Of a stretch of 64,000 nucleotides of DNA, positions 17,297 through 26,287 are shown one piece after another (the first letter of the stretch is position 1; every line of letters starts with the position of its first letter). Position numbers and translations under genes: made by a program. The DNA is from Rhizorhapis suberifaciens. GTDB taxonomy: Bacteria > Pseudomonadota > Alphaproteobacteria > Sphingomonadales > Sphingomonadaceae. The stretch is from the NCBI RefSeq assembly GCF_014200045.1, contig NZ_JACHOV010000007.1, positions 124,001-188,000 on the forward strand, read 5' to 3'. Under the pieces are notes generated by a model that did no database searches, was not told the DNA's origin, and was given only the letters and a program-made list of their open reading frames with translations.

Positions 17297-17335
17297 TAGC
17301 TAAATTTGTTTCCCCAATAGAATCTTTATCAACGG

Positions 17336-17373
17336 GCCCGCCCGGCAGCTTTGTTTGCTGCCGCCGGGCGGGC
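17336..17373 (-). terminator. Strong GC-rich stem-loop after the hydrolase gene
   Basis: A 13-14 base stem with a three-base bulge (GCCCGCCCGGC.GGCAGC pairing with GCTGCCGGGCGGGC) and a 7-base AAACAAA loop. It lies 22 bases past the hydrolase stop and before the sbp promoter region. The T-run is poor. Confidence 0.55.
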
Positions 17374-17395
17374 ACGGGCAAAAGGTTCAACATAA

Positions 17396-18070
17396 TCAAA
17401 TGCTGTTGCCAGGGAAAGGAACGACCTTGTCCTCCAACGCCTGAGTGCGGGCCAGGCTTTCGACGGAGTGGCGGGGGCGCTGCGGCTCAGCTTCGCTGGC
17501 AATGGCGATCAGCTGGTTGAGCAGATATTGTCCATATTCCCATTCACCAAGGCGCGATTCTGCGTTGATGTGTCCCACTTCCCCGGCATTGACGCAATGG
17601 CTGCCCCAGAATTTCGCCAGCGTATGGGCACGCGTGAACGAAATATAAGGATCATTGCGGCTGGCCGCGACAATGGATGGAAATGGAAGCAGGTTCTTGG
17701 GCGCGGGACCGAAGGCAGTAAGCCGACCGTCTTCCGAAGCCGTATCCACGTCCGGCGGCGCTACCAGCAGGGCGCCCGCGACAGGATGACCAAAGGGCGG
17801 GCGTTCAAGGGCGGCCCACCACGCGACCGCCAAGCACCCCAGGCTGTGTGCCGCCAGGATGACTGGACGGTCCGCCTGGCGAATGGCTGCATTAAGCTTA
17901 TTGACCCAGGTATTGCGGTGCGGACGATCCCACATGCCGAGGTCAACACGTTCGCAGTCACTGCGAACCGCCTCCCAGATCGTCTGCCAATGTCCCGGCC
18001 CCGAATTGTTTAGGCCCGGTACGGTGAGAACTAGAGGATTCTGCCGCTCAAGCGAGGAATAATAAGCCAT
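17396..18070 (-). CDS. RBBP9/YdeN-family serine hydrolase
   Basis: A 224-residue alpha/beta hydrolase of the RBBP9/YdeN family: the family opening LTVPGLNNSGPGHWQT, nucleophile elbow AHSLG, acidic residue in ASRNDPYI and the catalytic histidine in GEVGHINAES. Members are small cytoplasmic serine hydrolases of uncertain substrate. It has a GGAGATGTGTC ribosome site and a possible sigma-70-like promoter in front. It sits between the Rrf2 gene and the sulfate operon, which is a common setting for cys-linked genes, though no sulfur role is known for it. The last 25 residues are a polar extension. Confidence 0.87.
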   Translation of the reverse strand: MAYYSSLERQNPLVLTVPGLNNSGPGHWQTIWEAVRSDCERVDLGMWDRPHRNTWVNKLNAAIRQADRPVILAAHSLGCLAVAWWAALERPPFGHPVAGALLVAPPDVDTASEDGRLTAFGPAPKNLLPFPSIVAASRNDPYISFTRAHTLAKFWGSHCVNAGEVGHINAESRLGEWEYGQYLLNQLIAIASEAEPQRPRHSVESLARTQALEDKVVPFPGNSI

Positions 18071-18115
18071 GACACATCTCCTGAAACAGGCGAGTCGCCC
18101 GATGTCATGGATTTC

Positions 18116-18143
18116 ACTTTATTTCTACCCTTTCAGTTGACAA
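18116..18143 (-). promoter_or_regulatory. Possible sigma-70-like promoter for the hydrolase gene
   Basis: On the minus strand TTGTCA and TAAAGT lie 16 bases apart, about 45 bases upstream of the hydrolase ATG. The match is fair only, and alphaproteobacterial promoters are loose. Confidence 0.3.
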
Positions 18144-18183
18144 GAGGGCAGATGGCCAAATGTGGCGCAAATACGGCAATCTG

Positions 18184-18618
18184 TTACGGCAGCGTCGTAA
18201 GCTCCAGCCGCTCCACTGGATCGGCCAGGGTGATGCCGTCCAGAATCGCCGCCGTCTCGTCACGGACTTTCAACATGATCTGGTGGAGCTTGCATTCTTC
18301 CTCTGGGACGCAATTCTCACACCGTTCATGCGCAAAACGGCTGGCGCAGGGTACCAGAGCTAATGATCCGCGCGTGATACGTATGATATCGCCGTAACGA
18401 ATGTCCACGGGCGGCAGCAGCAGCCAATATCCGCCATCTCGTCCACGTTGCGTGCCCACCAGCCCTTCGCGCGCCATTTCCGACAATATGACGGTCAGGA
18501 ATTTCGCGGGAATATTTTGCGCCTCGGCAATTTCCTTCAGCTGAACAGGGCCTTGGCCGTAGCGATTTGCGAGGAATTGCAGCGCCCGCAGCGCATATCG
18601 GGTCCGTTGGGAGAGCAT
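18184..18618 (-). CDS. Rrf2-family transcriptional regulator
   Basis: A 144-residue Rrf2 protein: an N-terminal winged helix (LSQRTRYALRALQFLA, then the recognition region KEIAEAQNIPAKFLTVILSEM, and the wing GRDGGYWL), then a dimer helix. The loop carries four cysteines (CASRFAHERCENC and EEC), a spacing suited to an iron-sulfur cluster. The family includes IscR, NsrR and the cysteine regulators CymR/CysR. Its position beside the sulfate operon points to a sulfur role, but cluster-sensing of redox or nitric oxide is equally possible. I start it at 18618 because homologs begin with this MLSQRTRYAL segment; the longer frame from 18690 adds an unlikely polar extension. Confidence 0.88.
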   Translation of the reverse strand: MLSQRTRYALRALQFLANRYGQGPVQLKEIAEAQNIPAKFLTVILSEMAREGLVGTQRGRDGGYWLLLPPVDIRYGDIIRITRGSLALVPCASRFAHERCENCVPEEECKLHQIMLKVRDETAAILDGITLADPVERLELTTLP

Positions 18619-18713
18619 ATCTCCATTATTATGGTAGAAAATGGCAATGTCATGGCATTTCGGCATTTTTTTGGAAAAATCTCGCGCCACCGGACAACGA
18701 AAATGGCACGAAG

Positions 18714-19418
18714 CTAGAAGACCTTGCTCAGTCCGACCGAGCCGTAAGCGCGCGCCTTACGTCCTTCCTGAAAGCTCGCCCCGGCTCCAAGCTGGAGGTC
18801 CATATTCCTGGCTACTGACGCCGCCAGGAACGCACCAGCAATCTTCTTCGAATAAGTGGGATTGCCCATGATACCCCCTTCAACGCCGATGCGATATTTC
18901 TGCCCCTCCAACTTCCGCCCAAGCTGCAAACGACCCTCATAGGCTCCATCAAAAGGCCCCACGGACCCCACCCAGCCAAGTCGCCATGTCCGCCCATCAA
19001 GAGCGCCGTCTGTTTGCAGGCCGACATCCCAGCGGGAACCCTGCCGTTTGTTGCCAGGGTCATTCGGCGACAGATCCGTGTAGGTGTAACGAGGACCTGC
19101 CGATATATTTGCCCAACCCCATGAGCCCGAAAGCTGATATACGATCGCCGTCTCAGCCCCGACATATTTGGCGTCGATTTCGGTGGCGGCAACATCATAG
19201 CTGTAGGTGCCGCCATTGACGCTGCCGCGCAACGCGAACCCTTTGCCCAGGCGCGCTTTCGGAAATGCCTTTATGACGCCTGCATAGGCGGATTCCGATT
19301 CACTGATCGTGCCCCCCGCGAACCACACACCCGTCAACGTCTCGGCTTGTACGGGCAGGGTCTGAACAGATGCAACGATCGCGGCCACGATCAGCGCCGC
19401 TTTTCCAAACTTCGTCAT
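18714..19418 (-). CDS. bcsS: Cellulose biosynthesis protein BcsS (outer-membrane barrel-like)
   Basis: A 234-residue exported protein: signal peptide ending near VQA, then repeated amphipathic strands (FAGGTISESESAYAGV, RGSVNGGTYSYDV, YVGAETAIVYQLSG) and a C-terminal Phe, as in small outer-membrane beta-barrels. The pattern is that of BcsS, found in alphaproteobacterial cellulose loci. The ATG at 19418 overlaps the bcsA stop by ATGA and is preferred over one 12 bases upstream. Its role is unproven; a part in exporting or anchoring the polysaccharide is assumed. The usual bcsB, bcsC and bcsZ are not next to it. Confidence 0.78.
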   Translation of the reverse strand: MTKFGKAALIVAAIVASVQTLPVQAETLTGVWFAGGTISESESAYAGVIKAFPKARLGKGFALRGSVNGGTYSYDVAATEIDAKYVGAETAIVYQLSGSWGWANISAGPRYTYTDLSPNDPGNKRQGSRWDVGLQTDGALDGRTWRLGWVGSVGPFDGAYEGRLQLGRKLEGQKYRIGVEGGIMGNPTYSKKIAGAFLAASVARNMDLQLGAGASFQEGRKARAYGSVGLSKVF

Positions 19419-21658
19419 TTGTCGATCCATGCGGGCTCTCTGTGGAAAAGGGTGGGAATGTCATGGGTATCGGCAAGCAAAGCCATCTGCACGGGCGAGC
19501 CGCCGACGCTATACTGGCGGAAACCGGCCAGCTGGAGATCGTCAGCCGCGTCATGGCCGTCGACACGCAGTTTCAGATGTGAGGTCCCTGGCAATCCGGC
19601 ATAGGAAAGCACGCGGTATACTCCGTCTTCATTGCGGACAAGGCAAACCGATCCTGGCCTTCCGGGGGTCGCCAGATGACCCAATTCCCACGTCTGTTCA
19701 ATAACTTGACTGTTCCTTCGTGAAAAGGGCCGGATTGAGCGCCATGTCCTTTTGCGCGTTTCCGCCCAACCGTTCACGTCCCATTGCAAGGAATTGCCAT
19801 ACAGACATGCGTTAAGCGCATCGGCCGCCGCCGTATTGGACCAGCCGAACTGAAGGCCCAGCATCTCATTCTGGTTGCAGGCCATGTCCGTCCTTCTGGC
19901 AATCCTGCCTTGGAACGGCACCGGACCGGAGGGGAGAAGCAATTCGCCCGCCACCATGTCTCCGCGCGCCTGCCCCTTGCGGACCTCCAGGCTCATACCC
20001 AGCGAAGATACGTCCTGGGCTATGCAGTAGCGTGACTTTATGCGACCGGCCCCATCCCGTGTGGATATCCGCGCCATGAGAGGAATCGGGAAGCGGTGTT
20101 CCGACCGTCTTTGATGCAGCCTTCCCATCGCAAAGCCGAGAGCCTTGATAGCCAGCGCCGAACTGGTGGCCACCCAGAAGAGGTTGGCGATGAATGCGCC
20201 CGTTGGCATGTAAGGATGGTCATGAAATCGCAAGGCGCCAATCATCATCGACAAAATGCCGGCGGCAGCGATCATCATCTGCGGCCATAGGCTGACCGGC
20301 AGTCGCGTGTCGCCGCGCAAGCCCTTCGGAGTGACTGAGAATTGCCATTTAATCGGCAAGACCAGCGCCATCGTCGCCTTCATGAAAGTTGCAAAGCGCA
20401 GGAAATTATATTCCTCAGTCCATACCGTTTTGGCATAGCCGCGGCTGAAGATCTCGTTCACGATCATGCCGGAAAGCAGCCAGGTCGCAAAGATCAGTAT
20501 GAATTGCCATCCCGTCCAGATGATCGGCATCTTGCCGGTCACCAGCACGATGATGGGCAGGCTATAGACGATCGCCTTCTGCCATCCCTCGAAATAGGTA
20601 ATGGTCGAGGTAAGATATGCTATCCGCTGCACCAGAGTGAGACGGCCCCGAAAAAGGATGCCTTCCTTGGCCCACACCTGCATCGCGCCCCGGCCCCAAC
20701 GAAGGCGCTGGGTGGAATATTGCTCAAGATTGGCGGGCGACAGGCCAAAGGCCAACGCCTCGGCATGATAGACCGCCGACCAGCCATTCTTATGCAGGCG
20801 GAGGGAGGTGTGCATGTCCTCCGTAATCGTACCGGTTGCAAAGCCGCCAATGTCTTCCAGCGCCCGACGGCGGATAACCGCGCAGCTGCCGCAGAAGAAG
20901 GTCGCATTCCAGCGGTCCTTGCCCGGCTGAATGGCCCGATAGAACAGCGTCTGTTCATGCCAGGCCTCCTTGGATCCCGCAGAACCGCGATGCTGAAAGG
21001 AGTCCACATTGTAGAAGTCCTGCGGCGTCTGCACGAACGCCACGGAGGGATCCATGAAATAGCCAAGCGTTCGTTCCAGAAAATCGGGCGAAGGCGCATG
21101 GTCGCAGTCAAAAATTGCCACAAACGGCGCGTCGGACAAGGTCAGGGCATTATTGAGATTGCCTGCCTTGGCATGTGATCGGTCGGTCCGGGCGACATAT
21201 TTGACCTGTAGTTCGCGCGCCAAAGCCTCCATTTCGGGCCGGCAACCGTCATCCAGCAACCAGATCGCACGGGCATGCGCAACTTGCTTTGCCGCCAGCA
21301 TCGTGCAGCGGAGTATTTCCACTGACTCATTCCAGGTCGTGATAAAAATATCCGCTTCATAGCCGGGGGGCGGGGACGGCGCATGGCGCTCCACCAGCGT
21401 CCATGTCGAAAAGACATGAAGTATCAAGGTGAAGACGCCGAACAGCTCCGCCAGGAGCAGGAGGCTCGCGAGCACAGGCGCTTCCGGATTCCACAGGGGA
21501 AGGCGGTAGGCAAAATAGAATATCGACGTCGCCAGGAATGTCCCGAACGCCACCATTCCAAGGGGTTTTATGCGGTGCAGCTTGATAACCCCCGCGCCCG
21601 CCAATTTGGCGGCGCGGCGGTCCCACTGCCACGCCGTTCCGCGCGGAGCTTCGTACAT
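19415..21658 (-). CDS. bcsA: Cellulose synthase catalytic subunit BcsA-like, with PilZ domain
   Basis: A 747-residue family-2 glycosyltransferase. Transmembrane helices at about 33-50 and 60-85 precede the catalytic domain. Motifs are DDG (136-138), FDCDHAP (DxD, 184-186), TED (279-281) and QRLRW (317-321); FFCGSCAVIRR is also typical. Several more helices follow. From about residue 520 comes a PilZ domain with RRSEHR (RxxxR) and DVSSLG (DxSxxG), the cyclic-di-GMP contacts. It should polymerise UDP-glucose and push the chain through the inner membrane when cyclic-di-GMP is present. It is coupled to bcsS, and neither bcsB nor bcsC accompanies it here. A related beta-glucan cannot be excluded. 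Confidence 0.88.
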   Translation of the reverse strand: MYEAPRGTAWQWDRRAAKLAGAGVIKLHRIKPLGMVAFGTFLATSIFYFAYRLPLWNPEAPVLASLLLLAELFGVFTLILHVFSTWTLVERHAPSPPPGYEADIFITTWNESVEILRCTMLAAKQVAHARAIWLLDDGCRPEMEALARELQVKYVARTDRSHAKAGNLNNALTLSDAPFVAIFDCDHAPSPDFLERTLGYFMDPSVAFVQTPQDFYNVDSFQHRGSAGSKEAWHEQTLFYRAIQPGKDRWNATFFCGSCAVIRRRALEDIGGFATGTITEDMHTSLRLHKNGWSAVYHAEALAFGLSPANLEQYSTQRLRWGRGAMQVWAKEGILFRGRLTLVQRIAYLTSTITYFEGWQKAIVYSLPIIVLVTGKMPIIWTGWQFILIFATWLLSGMIVNEIFSRGYAKTVWTEEYNFLRFATFMKATMALVLPIKWQFSVTPKGLRGDTRLPVSLWPQMMIAAAGILSMMIGALRFHDHPYMPTGAFIANLFWVATSSALAIKALGFAMGRLHQRRSEHRFPIPLMARISTRDGAGRIKSRYCIAQDVSSLGMSLEVRKGQARGDMVAGELLLPSGPVPFQGRIARRTDMACNQNEMLGLQFGWSNTAAADALNACLYGNSLQWDVNGWAETRKRTWRSIRPFSRRNSQVIEQTWELGHLATPGRPGSVCLVRNEDGVYRVLSYAGLPGTSHLKLRVDGHDAADDLQLAGFRQYSVGGSPVQMALLADTHDIPTLFHREPAWIDK

Positions 21659-21778
21659 GCCGATGCCTTTGGTAGTTTTGGTCCTTCAGGCATCTTCGCG
21701 AAAAATGGTTAATATAGATTTAGATGGCCCCCTGGTATAAATACCTAAGAAACCATGTTTTTTTAGCCTCGCGCCCAG

Positions 21779-23299
21779 TCAAGCCGCGCGGTTTTGAAGA
21801 GCCTTTTGCCTGCGCCTCTGCACGGAAGAACCAATGCCCATGGCTTCACGATATTTGGCGACCGTGCGGCGGGCAATATCAAAGCCCTTCTCGCGCAGCA
21901 TATCCACCAGCGTGTCGTCGGACAGGATTTTACGGGGATTCTCTGCAGCGATCAGCGCCTTGATATGGCTCTTGACTGCTTCGGCTGAAACCGCCTCCCC
22001 GCCCTCGCTGCTCTGAATGCCGCTGGTAAAGAAATATTTCAGTTCATACAGACCACGAGCGCACGACAGATATTTGTTGCTGGTCACCCGGCTGACCGTG
22101 GATTCGTGCATTTCGATGGCGTCGGCCACCATGCGCAGCGTCAGCGGCCTTAGATGTGCGACCCCATGACGGAAAAAGTCTTCCTGCTGCTTCACTATTT
22201 CGCTCGCGACCTTGATGATCGTGCGTTGCCGCTGGTCAAGCGCCTTGATCAGCCAATTGGCGCTCGCGAGGCAATCGGCCAGCCAAGCCTTGGAATTCCT
22301 GTCGCGCTGGCCGTTTGCCAGCTCCACATAATAGCTGCGGTTCACGAGCAAGCGCGGAAGGGTTGAGCTGTTGATTTCAATCCCCCAACCGTCGCCGCGC
22401 TCCAATACGAAAATGTCCGGAACCACCGCCTGGCTGACGTCCGACCCATATTGCAGACCCGGCTTGGGATCATAGCTGCGCAGCTCGCGGATCATGTCCG
22501 CCAAATCTTCGTCATCGACGCCGCAGATGCGCTTCAACTGGGGTAGCGCCCCCCGCCCCACCAGTTCCAGATTATCGATCAGGCGGGCCATGGCGGGATC
22601 ATAGCGATCCGCCTCTTTCGCCTGCAGCGCAATGCACTCGGCCAGCGATCGGGCTCCGACACCAGTGGGATCGAACGTCTGGATTACCGCCAGCACCTCT
22701 TCCACCTCTTGCAGGGGGGCATTCAATCGATAGGCAGTTTCCAGAAGGTTGGCCTCCAGATAGCCGGCCTCATCGATCTGCCCGATCAGCTGCGTCGCGA
22801 TCACCATTCGGTGACCGGACAGCGCCGATCCGGCCTGCGCCAGAAGATGTTCGTGCAACGAAATGTCCGGCGCCGAAAAGCTGTCGAAATCCGGCCCCTC
22901 TTCACCAAAGCCGCCGCTGCCATGATCGCCGCTACCTAGCCCCAGGCCGCGTTCCGAGGGGGTCGGCATGTCGGCGGCGCTGTCACCACCAAAAGCGGAA
23001 CTGTCATATTCCACGTCCAGGGGATTGTCCGTGTCGCCATGGCCGCCCTCCAGCAACAGGTCGGTCGATGCCGTTTCGGGCATTTCCGGACGATTTTCCG
23101 ACGGATCGGCCGGAGGAGAGACTTCTGCCTGTTCAGGGCTCTCCCCGGCGTCGAGCAGTGGATTTTTCTCCAGCTCCTCGGCGATATAGGCCTCGATCTC
23201 CAGGTTCGACAGCGCAAGCAGACGGATCGCCTGCTGCAGTTGCGGCGTCATCACCAGCGACTGGCTTTGCCGCAGGTCGAGACGCGGGGCCAGCGCCAT
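21779..23299 (-). CDS. rpoN: RNA polymerase sigma-54 factor
   Basis: A 506-residue sigma-54: N-terminal glutamine-rich activator region (LDLRQSQSLVMTPQLQQAIRLL), an acidic, Gly-rich linker (about residues 50-125), the core-binding domain, the helix-turn-helix ESTVSRVTSNKYL, and the C-terminal RpoN box ARRTVAKYRE. It directs RNA polymerase to -24/-12 promoters and needs AAA+ activators. It lies 45 bases downstream of lptB in the same direction, the usual proteobacterial order lptB-rpoN, so the two are likely co-transcribed. No sigma-54 activator gene is in the window. Confidence 0.96.
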   Translation of the reverse strand: MALAPRLDLRQSQSLVMTPQLQQAIRLLALSNLEIEAYIAEELEKNPLLDAGESPEQAEVSPPADPSENRPEMPETASTDLLLEGGHGDTDNPLDVEYDSSAFGGDSAADMPTPSERGLGLGSGDHGSGGFGEEGPDFDSFSAPDISLHEHLLAQAGSALSGHRMVIATQLIGQIDEAGYLEANLLETAYRLNAPLQEVEEVLAVIQTFDPTGVGARSLAECIALQAKEADRYDPAMARLIDNLELVGRGALPQLKRICGVDDEDLADMIRELRSYDPKPGLQYGSDVSQAVVPDIFVLERGDGWGIEINSSTLPRLLVNRSYYVELANGQRDRNSKAWLADCLASANWLIKALDQRQRTIIKVASEIVKQQEDFFRHGVAHLRPLTLRMVADAIEMHESTVSRVTSNKYLSCARGLYELKYFFTSGIQSSEGGEAVSAEAVKSHIKALIAAENPRKILSDDTLVDMLREKGFDIARRTVAKYREAMGIGSSVQRRRQKALQNRAA

Positions 23300-23344
23300 T
23301 ATCGTCGCTCCAGCACTTTACAGATGGTGGCCCCCCCGATCATC

Positions 23345-24124
23345 TTACAGCTCGAAACCTTCGCCCAGATACAGGCGGCGCACATCCTCATTGGCGACCA
23401 GCGCCTGCGGACTGCCCGCGAACAGCACCTTGCCGTCATAGATGATGCAGGCGCGATCCACGATGTCGAGCGTTTCCCGAACGTTATGATCGGTAATCAG
23501 GACGCCAATCCCGCGTTCTTTCAACTGGCAGACCAGATCGCGAATGTCCGCGATTGAAATGGGATCGATCCCGGCAAAAGGCTCATCCAGCAGCATGATT
23601 GAGGGGCTCGCCGCCAGCGCGCGGGCGATTTCGCACCGCCGCCGCTCGCCGCCCGACAGCGCCATGGCGGAGGCGGAACGAAGGCGGGTCAGACCGAATT
23701 CGCCGAGCAATTCCTCCAGCCGCTCCTCGCGCGCCTGTCGGTCAGGTTCGGCTAGTTCAAGCACCGCCATGATGTTCTGCTCAACCGTCATGCCGCGGAA
23801 AATCGACGTTTCCTGAGGAAGATAACCCAAGCCTAATATTGCCCGGCGGTACATGGGCAGCGGCGTGATGTCGTCTCCGTCCAGCAGGATGCGCCCCGAA
23901 TCAGGCTTCACCAATCCCATGATGGAATAGAAGCAGGTCGTCTTGCCCGCGCCATTCGGGCCCAGCAGGCCGACAACCTCGCCCTTCGCCACCGAGAGCG
24001 ATACATCGCTCAGTACCGCCCGCTTGTCGTAGCTTTTGGCGATCGACACGACGGACAGACCGCTGGTCTGTGCCTGTACGGTGAGGGCAGCATCTGGCCT
24101 GTCAATGATGCCGATATCATTCAT
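23345..24124 (-). CDS. lptB: LPS export ABC transporter ATP-binding protein LptB
   Basis: A 259-residue ATPase: Walker A GPNGAGKTT, FRGMTVEQNI after the Q-loop, signature LSGGERRRCEIARAL, Walker B SIMLLDEPFAGIDP, and switch histidine in LITDHNVRET. The sequence is characteristic of LptB, which powers lipopolysaccharide extraction from the inner membrane with LptFG. Followed by rpoN as in most proteobacteria. The usual upstream partner lptA (and lptC) is absent here; nudC precedes it after a 174-base gap that holds no gene, so lptB probably has its own promoter. Confidence 0.94.
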   Translation of the reverse strand: MNDIGIIDRPDAALTVQAQTSGLSVVSIAKSYDKRAVLSDVSLSVAKGEVVGLLGPNGAGKTTCFYSIMGLVKPDSGRILLDGDDITPLPMYRRAILGLGYLPQETSIFRGMTVEQNIMAVLELAEPDRQAREERLEELLGEFGLTRLRSASAMALSGGERRRCEIARALAASPSIMLLDEPFAGIDPISIADIRDLVCQLKERGIGVLITDHNVRETLDIVDRACIIYDGKVLFAGSPQALVANEDVRRLYLGEGFEL

Positions 24125-24298
24125 TTGCGGTCCTTGTCAGTCCCCTTGCTGGCATAGAGGCCATTAACCATGCGTAAACGAGAGGCTCTGGTCTAGCCGA
24201 TTTGGCAAGCTTTGTGCATGGGGAAAGCGGCAAGGCGTTAAAAACTTTGCAGAACGGTTGGAAAATGGGGTGAATTCAATCCCAAACCGCCCGCGTCT

Positions 24299-25180
24299 TC
24301 ATTGCTGGTCCAGCCAGTTCCGCAACAGCCAATGGGCCACGGCCATTGGCGGCGGCGCTCCAAAAGGCGCTCCCTCTTCCTCCGCCAGCGCCGCACGTAC
24401 CCCCGCAGCATCGACCCACATGGCGTCCTCAATTTCCGTGCGGTCCAGCGTCAGCGCGGGGTCATCGGTTTGTCCGATGCACGCAATCATCAGGGAAGAG
24501 GGAAAGGGCCAAGGCTGGCTCATGACATAGCGCACGTTGTGAACACGAATGCCCGCCTCCTCCCATAATTCGCGGGCGACGGCTTCCTCGATTGTCTCAC
24601 CCGGCTCGACAAAGCCTGCCAGCGCCGAATAGCGGCCCGCCGGAAAGCGTGGCTGCCGCCCTACCAATATCTTTCCGTCATGTTCGGCCAACATGATCGT
24701 AACAGGATCGACTCGTGGGAAATGCATTGCCTCACAACCGGGACAGCTACGTGACCATCCCGCTTTCACGGCCCTTGTCGGAGTTCCGCAATTCGCGCAG
24801 AAACCATGGCGCTTGTGCCAGTCGAGGAGGCTACGCGCGCAACCGTAAAGCGCCAGGGCGTCAGGGCTCAGCAACGGCGCCAATTCCCATATCCGGGGGG
24901 CATAAGTGGCGGCATCCGGCACATCTCCGGAAAGTCGGGCAAACGCCGGCCCCTGTTCATCCACGCCCAGCAGAATCAGGTCCTCGGCCTCCACTGCGGC
25001 CGGAAGCGAAGTCCATACCAGCCGTCCATCATCATCCAAGGTAGGATCGAGACCGTCCAGCACCAGCAAGCGCGCCCTTGGATCCCCCAGCGCCTCCGTC
25101 AGCCGCTCCGGATCCGTCCGCACCTGATCGGCACGGTCCAGCACTCCGCCCACAAATCCCGGCTTCAGCCCATTGTTCAT
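24299..25180 (-). CDS. nudC: NAD+ diphosphatase / RNA NAD-decapping Nudix hydrolase
   Basis: A 293-residue Nudix enzyme: N-terminal NudC-specific domain, zinc ribbon with CANC and CPGC at about residues 128-146, the Nudix box GFVEPGETIEEAVARELWEEAGI split here only by its length, and the NudC signature SQPWPFPSS. It hydrolyses NADH or NAD caps on RNA to the mononucleotides. The ATG at 25180 overlaps the mutY stop by ATGA; the longer frame from 25312 would run inside mutY and is not supported. Co-transcribed with mutY, which fits a nucleotide-housekeeping operon. Confidence 0.92.
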   Translation of the reverse strand: MNNGLKPGFVGGVLDRADQVRTDPERLTEALGDPRARLLVLDGLDPTLDDDGRLVWTSLPAAVEAEDLILLGVDEQGPAFARLSGDVPDAATYAPRIWELAPLLSPDALALYGCARSLLDWHKRHGFCANCGTPTRAVKAGWSRSCPGCEAMHFPRVDPVTIMLAEHDGKILVGRQPRFPAGRYSALAGFVEPGETIEEAVARELWEEAGIRVHNVRYVMSQPWPFPSSLMIACIGQTDDPALTLDRTEIEDAMWVDAAGVRAALAEEEGAPFGAPPPMAVAHWLLRNWLDQQ

Positions 25181-26208
25181 GAAATATCCTTGTCGAGTAC
25201 CGCCTTTGCGGCCTTTGCGAATAGCGTCGGCAAACCTGCCGCGCCAATGTCCTCGACTGGCCACCATTCCCCGCTCTGGCCAAGCACGCAATCCCTTTCG
25301 GCATGCAGCCATTCGACCTGCAGGTTAAGCGCAAAATGCGTGAAAACGTGCGAAACGGACCGTTGAAGACGGCTCCACTTGCCTTGCACCGGCGGGAGAT
25401 AGGCAGGTTCTCCGCTCCAATCCGACGTTGGCAGCGCCCGCATGCCACCCAATAGTCCCTTGCCCGGGCGTCGCACCAGCCAGACATGATTGTCATTCTG
25501 AAGCCACCATACATAGCCCGCCCGTTCCGGCCGCGGCTTTTTCCTTATCTTGACGGGATAGGCGGACGGATCGGCCTTGCCCATGCACTCCTCATTCAAC
25601 GGACAGTAGGAGCATAGCGGATTGCGCACTGAACACACCGTTGCACCCAAGTCCATCATTGCCTGTGCAAAGTCGCCAGCCCGCACGTCGGGCGTGATCC
25701 GCTCGGCCGCGTTGTGAACTTCGGGCCGTCCTTGCGGCAATGGCGTGTCGATGGCAAAAAGCCTTGCCACGACGCGTTCGACATTGGCATCGATCACGAC
25801 AGCCCGTTGCCCGAAAGCGATGGCCGATATGGCAGCCGCGGTATAGGCTCCGATGCCCGGCAGTTTCAACAATTCGGCCTCGTTGGACGGGAACCGCCCT
25901 CCATATTCCCGCACCACGGTCCGGGCGCAGGCCAGAAGGTTCCGCGCCCGCGCATAATAGCCAAGACCCGCCCAGGCGGCCATCAGCTCCCCCTCATCGG
26001 CGTTGGAGAGCGCGGTCACATCGGTCCAGCGGTCGGTGAATTTCTCGAAATAAGGCCTTACCGCCGCGACGGTGGTCTGCTGCAACATGATTTCCGACAA
26101 CCAGACACGATAGGGGTCCGGCGCGTTGCTGCCGGGCGCGGCTCGCCAGGGCAGCTTCCGGGCGTGCCGGTCATAATGCGCCAGAAGCTTTGATGCGATC
26201 CATGTCAT
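25177..26208 (-). CDS. mutY: A/G-specific adenine glycosylase MutY
   Basis: A 343-residue base-excision repair enzyme: catalytic Glu39 in SEIMLQQT, helix-hairpin-helix LPGIGAYTAAAI, catalytic Asp140 in VIDANV, and the [4Fe-4S] ligands C-X6-C-X2-C-X5-C in CSVRNPLCSYCPLNEEC. A C-terminal Nudix-like domain for 8-oxoguanine recognition follows from about residue 225. It removes adenine mispaired with 8-oxoguanine. I place the start at 26208 because the family opens close to the KLPWR segment; an ATG at 26253 would add 15 residues. It is divergent from the DUF721 gene and coupled to nudC. Confidence 0.94.
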   Translation of the reverse strand: MTWIASKLLAHYDRHARKLPWRAAPGSNAPDPYRVWLSEIMLQQTTVAAVRPYFEKFTDRWTDVTALSNADEGELMAAWAGLGYYARARNLLACARTVVREYGGRFPSNEAELLKLPGIGAYTAAAISAIAFGQRAVVIDANVERVVARLFAIDTPLPQGRPEVHNAAERITPDVRAGDFAQAMMDLGATVCSVRNPLCSYCPLNEECMGKADPSAYPVKIRKKPRPERAGYVWWLQNDNHVWLVRRPGKGLLGGMRALPTSDWSGEPAYLPPVQGKWSRLQRSVSHVFTHFALNLQVEWLHAERDCVLGQSGEWWPVEDIGAAGLPTLFAKAAKAVLDKDIS

Positions 26209-26287
26209 CTCCAGCCCCGCCCTACGCGGCAAGGAGGAAAAAAGAAATTGCATATCAACCCATCGACCAACATCCTCCCGCTATGCC

